Assembly (NCBI GenBank): GCA_030544235.1
Contig: CM060469.1
Location: 19,197,517 to 19,261,516 of the forward strand
Length of the DNA stretch: 64,000 bases
From: Lepturacanthus savala
Taxonomy: Eukaryota; Chordata; Actinopteri; Scombriformes; Trichiuridae
Direction: 5' to 3'
This document shows positions 11,044-25,131 of the stretch, in pieces. Below the pieces are notes generated by a model. It saw only the letters and a program-made list of their open reading frames with translations, did not search any database and had not been told where the DNA came from. The first letter of the stretch is position 1. Every line of letters begins with the position of its first letter. The translations under genes were made by a program, and so were the position numbers.

Positions 11044-11599
11044 CCCCCCTCTGTGTCAACCAGCTACTGACATGTGACATTAGCTGGTCAGAGGGGAATC
11101 TGTCTGCAGGGGCGTCAGCTGACCTTTGACCTCTGGGTTTGGGAAACCGTGACAGCTGCAGCTAACATGAGTCTGTGCTGCACTGAGGGGTTGAACTGTA
11201 GCAGCTGAGCAAAGACTCAATGTAAACTTTACAGGATTGTTGAGGACTTGAAGGAACTTCCCTTTGTTAACATGGGACTCACATTTCAACAGTTCAAGAA
11301 GAACAAGATGAATGATTCCTCCCACAGTAACAGGACAGCTCACTACTTTATAAACAGATTTACACTTCTGGAAAGACAGGATTAAAATAAAAAATACAAT
11401 TCAGAAGTGAAAAATTACGTTTTTTTGTTCTAATGTTATGTTTAAGAGTTGTCCACCTATTCCAGACATATAAGGAGCATTGTGTGTGTGTCACTCACTG
11501 AATATAATAATAATAAGCTGTTTACAGTGAGTCTGTGCCATGATGTCTAAATTCTAAATTGTGACGTGAAATGTGATGTCTAAATTCTGTGGTTCTGTC

Positions 11600-11887
11600 T
11601 TCTTCAATCTGATTATTTTCTGGTGTCTTTAGTCTTCTATAATCGTAAACTAAATATCTTTCGGACTGTGGACTGTTCGTCTAGAAACAGAAGATTTAAC
11701 CTAAAATGCTTTTAGGTTAAATCTTCACTTTGGGGAACAGTAATCAACATTTTACACCATTTGATAACCAGCCCTTTCTTGCATGTCATTCCCTCTTTTT
11801 CTGCCTCCCCCTTTCCTGTCTCTCTCCACTAGTACTACCAATAAAGGCATTTAAAATAGTCAAATAGTCATTAGTTGCAGCTCTACA
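11600..11887. repeat. MITE copy, AGAGCTGCAAC family (partial)
   Basis: Shares the family order 'CTGATTATTTTCTGG', 'TTTAGTCTTCTATAAT', 'GTGGACTGTT', then the terminal 'TTAGTTGCAGCTCTA'. It is interrupted by about 70 bases of unrelated sequence before the terminal part. The 5' end is missing. Confidence 0.6.
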
Positions 11888-13524
11888 TCTAACCAAACTC
11901 TAAAAATCCTGAACTATGCCTTTAAACTATATTTATATTTTCCCAGAAAAGTTACAGATTTCAACAGATGACAATTTTCACAAGACAAAAAGAATCAAAC
12001 TGAAATTCACATCAGTCAACACTAACTACACAGAAAGCACCTGATCGGTTTCTCTGACCTCTATTGGCTGCATTTGACCTGAATCAATCTCCATGACTTG
12101 AAGTTCTTGCCATCACACTCAAACCAAACATTCCCTCAGACTATTACAACTCAGCCAGGTCACTCACACCTGTCCACTACTGTTCCATTTATCTTGGTTT
12201 TCTCATTGTCTCCTCTCTGACTTTCTGTCTCCGTCCTGCTGGGACGCGCTGATGGACGTTGGGAGCTCCCTCCTCTCTTCCTGCCGTTAGCAGTCAGCTT
12301 GCGCTCAGACAGCAGATGAAATGAAAAGCACTTGATTGTCTGGAGGCGTTTTTCCACAGCGTCTGTTCCCAAGCCTGCAGAGCTCCATCCTGAAAACCAG
12401 GTCACAACGTGCCATGAAAGTAGAGCCTGTTTTATTTCTACACAGCTTACGGCGACTTCCTGCGTGATAAAGACTGAGGTCGCCGTTTGGAAGGGCAGAC
12501 GACAAATGTGCTGAAGAGATGATGGGACTGAGACCAGAGCTTCACAGTCTGAGATTAGGAAATGAAGAATCTGAAATTGGTTGCAGCTGTCCACTTTACA
12601 GAAATAACATCCAATAATTCTGTTATTGATGTGATAGACAGAATAGGAACCAATCAACTACTCGATTTCCAAAATAAAACACTATTCGCCGACTTCTGCC
12701 TATTGACCCACAGTCCATCCTTTATTGCTTGCTAATTCACTTTGCTCTGCAATTCAGTTGCTTGAGATACCAATATTATGGTATTATTGGTATTTAGATA
12801 CCAAGTTTATTTTGAAAATTAGCAACTTTTACAGTCACAACAAAACTATTTCATTGTCATCGGGTATCGGGTACGTCATCAGGTATGTGTGATACGATTG
12901 GCTGTAAGCTACATACAGACGCATTCGATATGTTCGTAGCGACCAATAAACGTCTCTAGGCTTTCATAAACCGTGCCTCAAATACGAACAAATAAACAGA
13001 TGGTTCCCAGACTGAATATCAATCTACATTGATATGAGGTCTGGTGTTAGACAGACTAGGATGTTACAGAGATTATTGTGGATCCACCTGGGGAAGCTCG
13101 CTTTTATAACGTGTCCTGCAGGGCAGAAGGATGGAGCGAAGCCATGTTGCTGATGTTACATATCCCTTGTGTGTCCTGTGGAATCCAGGAGTAAAAATGA
13201 GTGAATTTGTTGTCAACATGATGAGATTTCCCTCATTTCCTATAAGAAAGATGAGAACTATCAAAGAATACTTATAATGTATAGTATTTACATCTCATTT
13301 TACTTGATTTGCATTTTCATTTCTGGCCATGGGGACATATTTCACTGCCACAGCATGATTCATGCTCTCTAACTGTAGCTTATACTTACTGCACCTCAGA
13401 GATCACGGTTGTTGTTTTATTTAGCTTCGGCTCCTCTTACATTAATGACTTTAATCTGGCTCAGAGCTTCGGTAAAATACATCTTGTTCAGGGACAGTTG
13501 AAATAAATGCATCTTACAACATTA

Positions 13525-13865
13525 GGGTGGAGAACAGGATGCGGGGATGTTTGGAATGAGCTCCTTCTTAGGATGTCCCTGCTATTTGGACGCACTAATC
13601 ATCTCAGTAATTAAGCCGAGCGGGAACACGTGCATGTTATGAATAATTCAGCAACAGCTCCAGGGCCACGCTGTGTGTTTCATTTCCACCCTGCGGCCGA
13701 CTGAACTGGCCAATCTGTCACAGGACAGAGGCGTCAGGGAGTCAGAGGCAATTTGGATTAAAGCTCCCGCTAGGAAGAGGAAAGTGCAAGGACAGGAGGA
13801 GGCAGGTGTAATGTCACCGCTGAGCTCTTAAAGCTGCAGCCGAGAAAAAGTGCTCCTCTTGCAGC
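13525..13865. promoter_or_regulatory. candidate conserved noncoding block in trim9 intron 1
   Basis: About 340 bases free of the repeats that fill the rest of the intron. They are higher in GC, with no open frame of note, and contain homeodomain-type AT cores (TAATTAAGC, CTAATCATC) next to an E-box (CACGTG at 13,628-13,633). This is a guess from composition only. It could equally be unrecognised unique sequence. Confidence 0.25.
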
Positions 13866-14317
13866 TAATTAAAAAATACATATGACCACAATATTTTCCA
13901 CAGCAAAGATAGATTATGAATTCCCATAACCTACTTTCAAAAATCCATGTTAGTTTTCAGAGAAACACTGAGGCGCTCCGGTTCTGTTCAGTGCTTCGGG
14001 GGTTAAGTACTTTCTCGTTCTTTAAACACTTTTTTTTGGCTCATTTAATCCTGTGTGTAATACACAGTCATTTGATTTCACACTGTAAATAGAGCTGAGG
14101 GTAAAGTCGACATCTAAAGGAAAGAACACACACACTCTTTAACTAAATCCCTCCTGGAAGAAAGTGAAAAATCATGTAATTCTCTACTTCTTGATTACTG
14201 GTTGCTTAGTTAGTTTAATTTTAGTTTGTAGTTTATTGAATCATATGTAACACAATATAAATACCTCTATTAATATAAATAAAAGAGTGGCTAAAAAGGT
14301 ACAGGAAAGACCACAAT

Positions 14318-14320
<3 letters not shown>

Positions 14321-14396
<76 letters not shown>
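14321..14396. repeat. (TA)38 microsatellite
   Basis: Seventy-six bases of uninterrupted TA. A run of IYIY codons read through it is an artefact of the repeat. Confidence 0.95.
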
Positions 14397-14401
<5 letters not shown>

Positions 14402-17400
14402 AGGTCTGTTTGTTCTCACATTGTTCCAAACAGCTCACCTGTCACCTGTCCTCACACTGACAGCAGAAATCTCCTCTTCACTACAGCCGCCTGGCAAACA
14501 AATCTCAGCACAAATCAAATCTCTCATTTTTACAAATATTCTGATCAACGTAATAAGTCAGTTTCATTAATTTAATGCTATTACTGCTGAATCATTTTGT
14601 TCCATCAATTATCTCAGGGCATTTTCAGCAGGTCACAATGTTCTCTTCATTATAATAATTCAAATAATATTCATTCAATGATCAATCCTACCTGCCACAC
14701 TGGACTAATTCAGCATGATGCTGCTCCTTGCTGCATCCTGCTGCTGGGGCTGAAACACAGATTTTACCAATTATGTGACAACACAACATAACATGATGTA
14801 ATCTTATAATAATATGCTATATGCCACATCGACACACAATTGATTCATTGACTTGATCAATTTTATATTGATAATTAATAATCAATTATCAAGTCGACTT
14901 GAGTCTGGCCATTGAGTCTCCTTTACCAGGGCAAAGAAGAATTATTTAGATGCAATGTCCAGTTTCTATTTATTATTTAATTATATTATATATAGGTATA
15001 TGTTACCACAACACAACTTAATTGATTGGCTTACTTAATAATTATTAATAAGTTATCAAGTTGCTTGCTGCTTTGGCGCCAGTCTATGTTACCAGGGCAA
15101 CAAAGTCATAATGCACCAGTTATACTCTGATTTTATTCTTCTCCGCTGTGTCTTGAAATTCTTTAAAGGAAACAGCCCAAAAACAATTAGACAGCTGACA
15201 CTTTTGGGTTGGTTGTTTCTCTGCCTGAGAATTATGAAGTGGCATGTTAAAAAGCTGAAATGCATGTCTCACACCCAATGTGACGGTTGGCAGTTTGCTA
15301 ATAAAGTTGTATTTTATTCAGCATCTTTTATTAAATATCCTTAACGTACCTGTTTTATCATTGTATATATTCTCTTTTCAGTGCCTTACATTTCTTAATT
15401 ATATCCTTTCCAGCGCTAACCATCTTCTTTTAATTCTACATCATCCGACGATAGACGCTGCTGAAAGGCGGGAACTGAAACTACTGTGCAGCGTCTCATT
15501 AATGACGTGTGACGCTGCGTCGCGTACCTCAATGGCGGCCATATTGTGAAGGTCAATATGTACCAAAGTAAAGTGAGAGATATACACAGACAAAAATACT
15601 CGTATCTCGCTGAAATTTTGACCAATTTCTAAACAGTTTGGTTTGTTACACATGTTATTAGTTCAGATAAGATACAGGATAATTCGACATTATGACATTG
15701 CAGCTTTTGATTGAATTCTCACTGCAATGTAATTTGTTTTAATATATATTGTGTTTTCGTATTTCTGCTTTTGCTTATGTCAAGGTTCTTCTATTGTGAT
15801 TGTGCGTAGAACAATTTTTGTGTATTTGTAGTTTAATTAACTATTTGCAAAATTAAATATATGAAAGTTTATTATTATAATTACCGGTAATTAAAAGTCA
15901 TAGACTCTATTTAAAACTATGTAGTGCCATAACTACAATAATAGTTTATAGCAAACCAAGTGGTTTGGAAATTGGTTGAGTAGTATATCCACCACAGACA
16001 TAAAGGAGCATTCTTCTGCACTGTAAAAAACCTTGTTCACCTTCTGAAAGCGCTGTATATTTTTTTTGCATTATTTTGTAGTTTTACCAAATTTTTAAAT
16101 TTCATGATTTGAGAATTTGCAATCGGTTGATTAGTTTAGTCATAATAAGCAGCTTATTAATAATACATATGGCTCGTTTTTGTAGTACTATTGAATTTAC
16201 AGTTATTTAGTGAGTTAATCCCCACAATTCCACACAATAAAACACATAAGGCAGAATAAGTATTGTGTTTTCTTCTCTACAGTATCACTAACAGACTCTA
16301 ACATGAAAGCTTGGAGGTTGTTTACACGCTGCTGCAGCCCTGAGAGAGTAGTTTGAAATATTAAGCAGGTGACTTGATGATTTTTACTGTCATGGGAACA
16401 TTGCTGTTGTTAAAAATGAAGATCTTACAACTTCCAACACACTGGAAGAGTTTGAGCAGATTGTGTTTAACAAGATCCCACGTGAAACCATCTAAGTGGC
16501 TGCTGCATTATTCATTAGTTATATCTGCCGTCATCAATAATGTACAAGAAGTCGTTAACTATCCAGACAGAAATTGATGAAACTCATATAATAATAATTA
16601 TAATAATAATGAAGGCTTTAAAAAACATACTTTATTAAAGGAGGTCCTGATTTGACAGATACATGGAAAGTGCTTTTCTGAGAGCTGCTCTGAAATTCTG
16701 ATCCAATGAGGACTCAACCCATGAGAAACTTCTTCCTCCAGTGAAGCTGAAATGACTTTGATTTGCTTGTTTTTGTAAGATTTTGTAGTTATGAATATAA
16801 GTCTGGGACACTGCAGACTGGAGATAATTAATCCATGTTCAAATAACTTCATGATCAAAAGGTCGGCAGGTTGACAACCTTCCTGTTGTTGTGCGCTGAC
16901 AGATGTGTTGTACAGTTATAAATGATTCTGTCTAAAAATGCACCAAACTTCCTAAAGATTTAAAGACTTGTTCTTTTTGTTGAGACTCATTAATGTATAA
17001 AGAGAAGAGAACGTTTTTCTGTTTCTTTCAGTCGAGCCACAAAGGGAAATCGTCTTTGAGGCGTTTCTGTGTTCGCAGCTCAGAGCCTGGAGCCAGTTGA
17101 AATATTCAGCTGGTCTGTTCCTATCCAGAAAAGTTTCATAAAAATATGTCAAAACAAAAGAATAACTTCAGTACATAGAGTAATGTTATTATATTCTTTT
17201 AAGCATCTGACTCGTTTCCTCGGCTGCTTCCGTTTCTTTCTCCATCTCTGTCTCGTTTCCCTGTTCGTTATCTCCCTCTTTCATTAACATTTACACAGTT
17301 AATCTCTTTACACGGCAGCTCGCAGGGTGAAATATCAGCAGCTGTAATAGAGCATCAGCCTCAGCCCTTTGAGACGTTCAGGCTCCTGCTGTGAAATCTC

Positions 17401-18842
17401 AGTTCCTATAGACTTCAGTCCTGGTCTAACCTCCGTCTCATCCTCACATCAGTGAATCACAGTCTGATCTACATAATCGAGTCAATTATCGTCGCAAACT
17501 TGAAAAAAAAAAGACAATGTACTGTACATAAAGATTTAGTGTCAGGAATCTACTGACTCCTCATAAACCCTGTAGACTCAGGATAGAGGGAGGGGGGGGG
17601 ATTTGTTGAAGCTTTTGAATAAATGTTCATATCATAGATGGGCATAGTCGTGCCCTAATTGTTAAAACTAAAAGTGCCATGTCTAAATGTGCAGTAATGT
17701 GCACTAAAGCACCCTTTTAAATGTCTAAACATGCACTAAAGTGCCTGATTGGGTGTACATACTCCAGATTCCACTGGGACCAAGAAATGCAATGAAACAT
17801 TATTACAGCATTGACTTTTATGTTACGTACCTTTTAGCTGCATATTTTTCAAGACAAAAGTAAATCTCTCAGAAAAAGTTTTGAATATTTGGCACTGACA
17901 TGGTGTTAGAATGCAAAAGAGAATACACAAAATGTCATCAACTTCTGGGGCAACCCCCCCCACACACACACACACACACAGGGAATTATTTCCTTCTTGC
18001 ATCCATGTCTCTATGTGCTCATCAATGTCCACCAGTTAAAATTCCATAATTCTGATCCCAGATCCTAACTGCAACTACTTTGAGCCTTGAGTAGTCCAAG
18101 TAGACTAAGTTTTAAGCTGTAATATGGTACAATTCATATATAATATACAGTAATACACTGTAGGTGCCCTATTTTCTTTTCCAGCCCTTCAAAAAATCTG
18201 TGCACGCCTCTGTTAGAAATATTATATTCGTAGGTTTCTTTTTTCAACAGGTGGTTGTGTTGAGTTGTCATTATATGACCTTATTTGCTGCAGTAGATGT
18301 GAGACATGTCTTGAAGGTCTGCAGTAACAGTTCTGTATTTTTCCTGAGAGAACTGGTGATTCAAGTGGACTGACGGCTGTTTGTTGCTGGACATGTAGTT
18401 TATAGACATTTTTAGAGGGTTTCTCATTTTGCAGAAAAGAGCTTTCTGCCACAGCTGGAAGCAGATTGATGAGAGGGAACAAACCAGTAAAGTTCAAAGA
18501 CAAAACGCTGCAGAGCTGAAGGGAACCGCTGCTGTGGTGATGATTCTCAGTGGATTCATCGCTACAAACAAAACCTTGACATCACACAGTTACTAGATCC
18601 TTTGTTATTGTAAAAGTATTGATTAGTGCAGCTTTAAAGACCCATGGCAATAATGTTCCACATGTTCTTGGCTGCTTTGTTCTAAACGCCAGAAGTTATA
18701 GTTTCTGATTTCTTTCATGTAACATACAAACATGAGCAGGAATAGTTTTCTGACCTCTAATGTAATCTCTGCTTTTTGCTTTATGGTGGTAGTGTTTCCC
18801 GCATTGTGTTGCTGGGTGGTCTGAAGTCCCTCCCCCCTCAAA

Positions 18843-18950
18843 TGACTGAATCACATTAAAAAAAAAAAGAAGTGGAATCAATTTGTGGTGCTCAGTTTTC
18901 ATTCTGTGGCGCTGCGCCATAGATTAGTCTATGTGTGGGAAACGTTGCTA
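18843..18950 (+). repeat. dispersed repeat fragment, family A
   Basis: An A-run, then GGAATCAATTTGTGGTGC, then 'TATGTGTGGGAAACGTTGC'. It matches the order at 2,462-2,560 and partly at 22,680-22,815. Family not identified. Confidence 0.45.
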
Positions 18951-19958
18951 ACTATATCACTTTTAAGAATATTTGTTTCTCATGTTTTCTTTTGCACAAC
19001 ACTTGTTGCACACTCACACTCACATTGCAGTTTCCATGGTAAGTCGTGGTAAAACCAATGCACAGACTAGTGTAAGTGTATTTTGCATTACGATTAGGAG
19101 GTTAGAACTGTGTTGGATGGTCAAATAGCTGCAGAAACCCCCTCCTTCCACATTTCAGACATCATACATTTCTTCTCTTTAGTGAGAAAAAGTAGACAAA
19201 CTTATGTACCTGAACAGTGACCAGGTGTGTTGGAGGAGCAAAAAAGCTGTGGAAGATGAATATAAAAACTCTCCTAAAAACTGCTTACACCTGCAAAAGA
19301 GAAAAATATTTAATTATAACAGTGTTTCAGTGCTCAGGCCCATGTGGACTAGTCAGATCATACAACAAACCTGATGAAGGTCTGAGCACTAAATCATTAT
19401 AATTAAATATTTTCTTTTTTTTAGGTGCAGACTGTGATTTTTTTCTGTTCTGTAGTAATGAAGCTGATGTATGTTCAGCGTGGGCCTGACTCAGACTGAC
19501 AGTCAGCCTCATTATTACCAGCAGACAGGAGTGCTGCCCATCCCATCCCCACTGAGCTCAGGCTGCAGCTCAGCCAGACATGAATCAACTGCTGCTGACA
19601 ACATGGGCCCCAGGATCGAGATGAAACTTTTAATATTCGTCCTAGTATCGGCTCCGTCTGTCCTCATTAAGCTGGTTTTTGGGGCATGTTGGCTGAGAGC
19701 TGGCAGAGCAGCCATCTGTGTTCACCATGTGTGTGTGTGTGCACGTGTGTGTGCACGTGTGTGTGCATGTGTGTGTGCGTGTGTCAGGAGGATGAACATC
19801 AAACAAACACTGAGACACAAGTCTACACGGCAGCAAAGAAAAGTCCCTAAACCACTTGTGTATTCACCTCTACAACCTGAAGGGATTCTCAGAGTCGTTA
19901 GGTTAAAGACACAGGAACAAGTTAGCGTCACATCTACTGACTCTTTAAAACAAATCTC

Positions 19959-20113
19959 AAGAGCTGCAACTAACGACTACTCTGATAGTCCATTGATCTA
20001 TTGATTATTGAGACGATTAATCAATTAGTTGTTTGGTTCATAAAATGGTGTAAAATGTTGCTGATTGCCAAAGTTGAACATAATTGATTACTTGGTTAAT
20101 TGTTGCAGCTCTA
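19959..20113. mobile_element. short MITE, AGAGCTGCAAC family
   Basis: Begins AGAGCTGCAACTAACGA and ends GTTAATTGTTGCAGCTCTA, giving terminal inverted repeats around a 155-base body. It is nearly the same as 23,559-23,711. Both copies are followed by ACTGAATATG, so that shared flank may belong to a larger element. Confidence 0.75.
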
Positions 20114-20235
20114 CTGAATATGCATATCCTGAGTCTGCTGCCTCTTCCTGGGGTTTTTGGTGCATTGTTTTTTAATCTTTTAACTGTGGGTTAAATGCTA
20201 TAATGTTTGTTTTGATATTGTCTATTTTGGTGATC

Positions 20236-20525
20236 AGTTAATTGATTTTAATAATTTTTAAGAAAATTGTCCAAATTCTCTGGTTCAAGCCTCTCAAATT
20301 GGATTATTTTCTGGTTTCTTTAGTCTTCTATAATACTAAACTGAGGATCTTTGGGTTGTGACTGTTGGTCTGGACAAAACAAGACATTTAAGATTGAATC
20401 TTCAGCTTTGGGAAACAATGATCGATATTTTACACCATTTTATGAACCAAACAACTAATCAATTAATTGTTTCGATAATCAATAGATTAATCCACTGTCA
20501 GAATAGTCATTAGTTGCAGCCCTAG
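20236..20525. mobile_element. MITE copy, AGAGCTGCAAC family
   Basis: Contains the family landmarks 'CCAAATTCTCTGGTTC', 'TTATTTTCTGGTTTCTTTAG', 'TTTGGGTTGTGACTGTTGG', 'AATCTTCAGCTTTGGG' and the end 'TTAGTTGCAGCCCTAG'. The 5' terminus is degraded. Confidence 0.75.
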
Positions 20526-20560
20526 CAGGAACCCAGATCCCAGCTGAAATTTAGCATTAG

Positions 20561-20943
20561 TGTATAGTCTGGGGCGACACAGTGGTGCAGGGGTTAGCTC
20601 TGTTGCCTCACAGCAAGAAGGTCGCAGGTTCAAGACCTCCTTGGTCCTGGGTCTGAGACCTTTCTGTGTGGAGTTTGCATGTTCTCCCCGTGTCTGCGTG
20701 GGTTTTCACCAGGTACTCCGGCTTCCTCCCACAGTCCAAAAACATGCTCAGGTTAATTGGCGACTCTAAATTGCCCATAGGTGTGAGTGAATGGTGTGTG
20801 TGCCCCACGATTGGCTGGCGACCATCTGGGGTGTATCCCTGCCTCTCGCCGTAACACGCTGGGATAGGCTCCAGCAAACCCCTGTGACTCTAATGAGGAA
20901 TAAGCAGGTATAGAAAATGACTGACTGACTGTATAGTCTGGTG
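20561..20943 (+). mobile_element. SINE with tRNA-like head and 12-base target duplication
   Basis: The body runs from GGCGACACAGTGG to a (TGAC)n tail. Near its 5' end is a perfect B-box-like motif, GGTTCAAGACC (20,627-20,637), and an A-box-like 'GGTTAGC' segment, the internal RNA polymerase III promoter layout of tRNA-derived SINEs. It is flanked by the exact duplication TGTATAGTCTGG (20,561-20,572 and 20,932-20,943), a hallmark of target-primed insertion. It does not encode a protein. Three related copies lie elsewhere in the window. Confidence 0.85.
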
Positions 20944-22164
20944 CATTAACACTGATGCTTAATGCACCAATGTTGATGAATGTGCATTGTCCCCATTTAA
21001 TGAATAAAAAATAAAGAAATAAAATCTCCTGTGCTGTCTCTGATCTATTTCTTCTCCTGTGGCTTGAGGGCAACATTTTCTGCTTCCTTCTGCTTTTTAT
21101 TTTCTGCAGACACACGTCTTCTTGTACATAAGCCTCTAACAGATCTGATTAATCACCTTTAATCTTAATACTAGACATAGAGACTGTGACCTAGTTACCG
21201 TCCGGTGTCCTAGGTGACCTCTAACGACCTCCGCCACCGGAGGTCCACTGACTGGGTGTAGATTTCATTGAACTGCTTTAATGTGATTTATATGGATTAA
21301 CACAGACTTTCTGTCACAGCACAAAACCTTCTGACACAAATCTGAAGAGGCAGAAAGGTGTTGGACTAAACACACTGTACAGCTCTTATATTTCTGACTA
21401 TGAGGACGTGAAATTGAACGTCATCACAGTTAGACATGGTCACAGTGTGTGTGTGTTTGTGTATGAGTGTCTGTATGTATATGTGCGTGTGTGTGTGTGT
21501 GGGGGGGGGGTGTTATTATTGAGGAGAGCAGCAGAGGAACATGAGGAGTGGGTGTAATGAGCTGAAGCAGCGTTTATTTTATTACACATTGGAGTCACCA
21601 ACATGTATAAGAGGAAGGTTGGGGGGGTGACTGGATTCCTCCTGGGTCCAGTATCTCAGAGACCTCTGCTTCTCTGTGCAGCATCAGGGGATTTTGTTGC
21701 CATGGCAGCAGGTGGCTCAACTCTTCCTCCATAAAGAGAGAAATGTTTCCAGCAGACAGACACAGAGAGAACGGTTTGTCCCAACGAGCCAAGACGACGA
21801 CGATGCTACAGATTAAAAACCTTCAACAAAACCTTAGCAGAAGATTCTATTAAATGATAGAAGACGGTGTCACCTCGAAAATGTAAATGTTACAAGTGCT
21901 GAATGAAGATTTGAACATTGTTCAAGATTCTGAGTGTTATAGTTCATGCATCCACACAGCAGTGATGGTGGAAGTCTGGCAATAATCAATAACTCTGATC
22001 AGTTATGGTATAAAACAAGAGAACAATGTTCAGGCTTGTGATGATTTTAATTAATCATCAGTTTAATTCATGCATCTATAAACAGTGACTGTAGGAATCA
22101 GTAGGTTAAAAAACATACATTTCACGCCTATAGTCTCAATGTAAAACCCTGTAGATCAACAATC

Positions 22165-22435
22165 AAGACAAGGTGACTGATACATTTAAAAAATGTCCAA
22201 AATCTCTGGTTCCAGATTCTGAAATCTTTCTTTCTTTCTTTAGTCTCTATAATAGTAAACTGATGATCTTTGGGTTGTGGACTGTTGGTCTGGACAAAAA
22301 AAAAGACATTTAAGACTGAATCTTCAGCTTTGGGAAACAGTGATCTGCATTTTATAAAACATACAACTAATTGATTAATTGTTTCAATAATCAATAGATT
22401 AATCGACTATCAAACTAGCCATTAGTTGCAGCTCT
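22165..22435. mobile_element. MITE copy, AGAGCTGCAAC family
   Basis: Same internal landmarks as the copy at 20,236-20,525, ending 'TTAGTTGCAGCTCTA'. 5' end degraded. Confidence 0.75.
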
Positions 22436-23558
22436 ACTGATCACATTTTGTTCCTCATTTCAGTGTTTGTGCTTCCACACAGTACAGTGAGTTTATGCTT
22501 ATGTACCCGGTGAAATTCTGCATTTTATAGGAATACAGACTTGTCATCGGAGACAATCTCTGTTTATTCTGACGAAACAGATAAACAAAAGATCCCGTCG
22601 ATCAGTGAACACTCCGCACATTCACAAATGAGATGACACATACTAACTTATAAGCTTATATATAAAAAACTTAGCAGTGTTTCCCAGTGTTTCATTGAAC
22701 AGATCATACGTCGCTCGCCCTCGCTCTCTGTGCGTTTGAACAAGAACGACGTCGCGGGGCGGATTCATCTTGTGGCACAGCACCACACAATGGTCCATGT
22801 GTGGGAAACCCTGCTTAGCATTGTTTCATCTCAGAGTATCATCACTCACAGCTCCCATGGAGCGTGAGAAGAAAAGGGGAGAGGTGAAGGTGCCAAAACC
22901 TACTTCACAGAAAGAATCCTCCCCCAGGATGCATGTGGGGGGACAGGCAGAGGTTCCATACAGGGATCTTAGAGGAACTTGTCAGGTATTAATACAACAT
23001 TAACATATTTTGTGCAATTATAACTTTCATGTTACACTAATGTACAAGTGACTATTGAGCAACTGTAGACATAGAACAGCTTCTGATTTTCTCTGAGCTG
23101 TGTGAGCTAACCCGTGAGGCTCCAGATCACTGAGCCTCAGCGTCTGTTCTGTTGTGAAGCTGCAGCTCCACACGCGGGTCAGAAGGAAGGAGTCATGACG
23201 CCGCCAAAACCAGGCCGACAGCCTGCATATCAGCATCAATATTCCTGGTTCCACTAATTGGTTTCTAAAAATATCCTCCGTTGGCCCTTTTTCCATTTCA
23301 GATCCAAGACATATGAAGCAGAAACAGTCTGCGACTTTTTCAAGTGATAGCAGTTTGAGGTGAGCGAAATGTTCAACCCCTGCTGATTTTTCCATCAATT
23401 TTACAATTGGCCCATGATGCACCTGAGGTGACACAATCACACCTTCATCTACAGGACAGAATCACACTGGAGCTCTCTTAAACGGCTGCTTGGATTCAAT
23501 TCTGACTGTAAATGATGAGCTGCTCGTCTTCAGCTGTAGGGAAGAAAAATGTGTGTCA

Positions 23559-23711
23559 GAGCTGCAAATAATGACTATTCTGATAGCTGATTCATCTATC
23601 GATTATTGAAACAATTTATTGATTAGTTGTTTGGTTCATAAAATGGTGTAAAATATTGCTGATTGCCAAAGTTGAATATAATTGATTACTTAGTTAATCG
23701 TTGCAGCTCTA
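23559..23711. mobile_element. short MITE, AGAGCTGCAAC family
   Basis: Begins AGAGCTGCAAATAATGA and ends GTTAATCGTTGCAGCTCTA. The body is nearly the same as 19,959-20,113, including the central 'GATTGCCAAAGTTGAA'. Confidence 0.75.
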
Positions 23712-23719
23712 CTGAATAT

Positions 23720-23960
23720 GTTTCAAAAAAAGCTGAAGACTCAACCTAAAATGTATTTTTTTGCAGACCAACAGTCCACAACTCAAAGATCATCAGTTCA
23801 CTATTGTAGAAGACTAAAGAAACCAGAAAATAATCAGTTTTGAGAAGCTGGAATCAGAGAATCTGGACATTTTCTTAAAAAATAATTACATCTATTAATC
23901 GATTATAAAAAAAATAGCTGTTGATTGCTGTAATAGTTGTCAGCTAATGGAATAATTGAC
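23720..23960. mobile_element. MITE fragment, inverted relative to others
   Basis: Contains 'GACTCAACCTAAAATG', 'CCAACAGTCCACAA' and 'AAAGAAACCAGAAAATAATC', the reverse complement of landmarks in the other copies. It abuts the short copy at 23,559-23,711. Confidence 0.65.
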
Positions 23961-24273
23961 TAAATATTGCGGCTGTAATGTGTCTTGAAAATACCGGACC
24001 TACACATCCATGCTCTTCCTGTGTGGGTGAGTTTTAGAGCTTCTAAATCATCTGTGCACGAAGCTGAGTGTTGGAGTGAGGGAGCTGGTGCGGAGGTGGA
24101 GATAAACTCAGCTGCTTCGCTGCCAACAACAACCCTGGGTCTGAAATAGCATCTCAGTCCACACTGAGGCCGGATCTCAGCTCCACTGCTGGGTCTGATT
24201 AAAGCAGAGCTCCAATGGTAGCTGAGAATAATGATCTCAGGTGGGAACTGGGAGCTGTCAAACAAAACAGAAG

Positions 24274-24467
<194 letters not shown>

Positions 24468-25131
24468 TAGGAATCCTCAGTATGGAGGCTGAGTGAGCTC
24501 ATCCTGCAGAATCTCTACAAATTCATCACTTAAAGACAAACACACAGGAGGTGTATGTAAAAATGTTTTTAAAATGAATTATAATAATTTATTAAAATAC
24601 TGCTATGAATTAAAATAAATACCTTAAAGGTAGAGTGTATAGAGTTTTAGCAGCATTTAGCGGTGTCATAAACATATGATCAACTACAGCAGCCTTGAAA
24701 ATCACTAAAACAGATAAATGCTGTATACAACAATCCAGTTAGACATTAGTATACTATATTTATATTTTTATTGTGAAGGGCTTTATGGGTCCTCTCTGAG
24801 CAAAGTGCTTTATAACCTACAACCTAGTTAGCTACAACCTAGCTAATTACAAGCCAGTTGAATACAAGTCATCTAACTACAACCTAGTTAGCTGTTTTTT
24901 GTATTTATATGTATTTTTGTATGTATTTTGATTGTGAAAGATTTTATGAATCCTTTCTGAAGTGCTATATAAGTATTTACTTACTTAGTTACTACAAGCT
25001 AGTTAGCTAACATGGCTCTATTCAACGCTGACCAACTGCCTGTATGTGTTGCTGCTTGTCTTCACGTTCAGCCTTTATTGATTATTATCCAAACTATTAT
25101 CTGTACCTGATCACCTCAGGTTCTGTCTGAA

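Noticed and set aside
12160..12657. 165-codon open frame on the minus strand in trim9 intron 1
   Set aside because: Long and on the gene strand, but the translation resembles no TRIM9 isoform segment that I know, and I see no convincing splice-site pair. Could be revisited with RNA data.
20560..20877. Open frames with 'VWSLHVLPVSAWVFTRYSGF' type translations, recurring at 30,035 and 62,240
   Set aside because: All lie in copies of the same SINE, which is noncoding; the frames are shared because the copies are similar.
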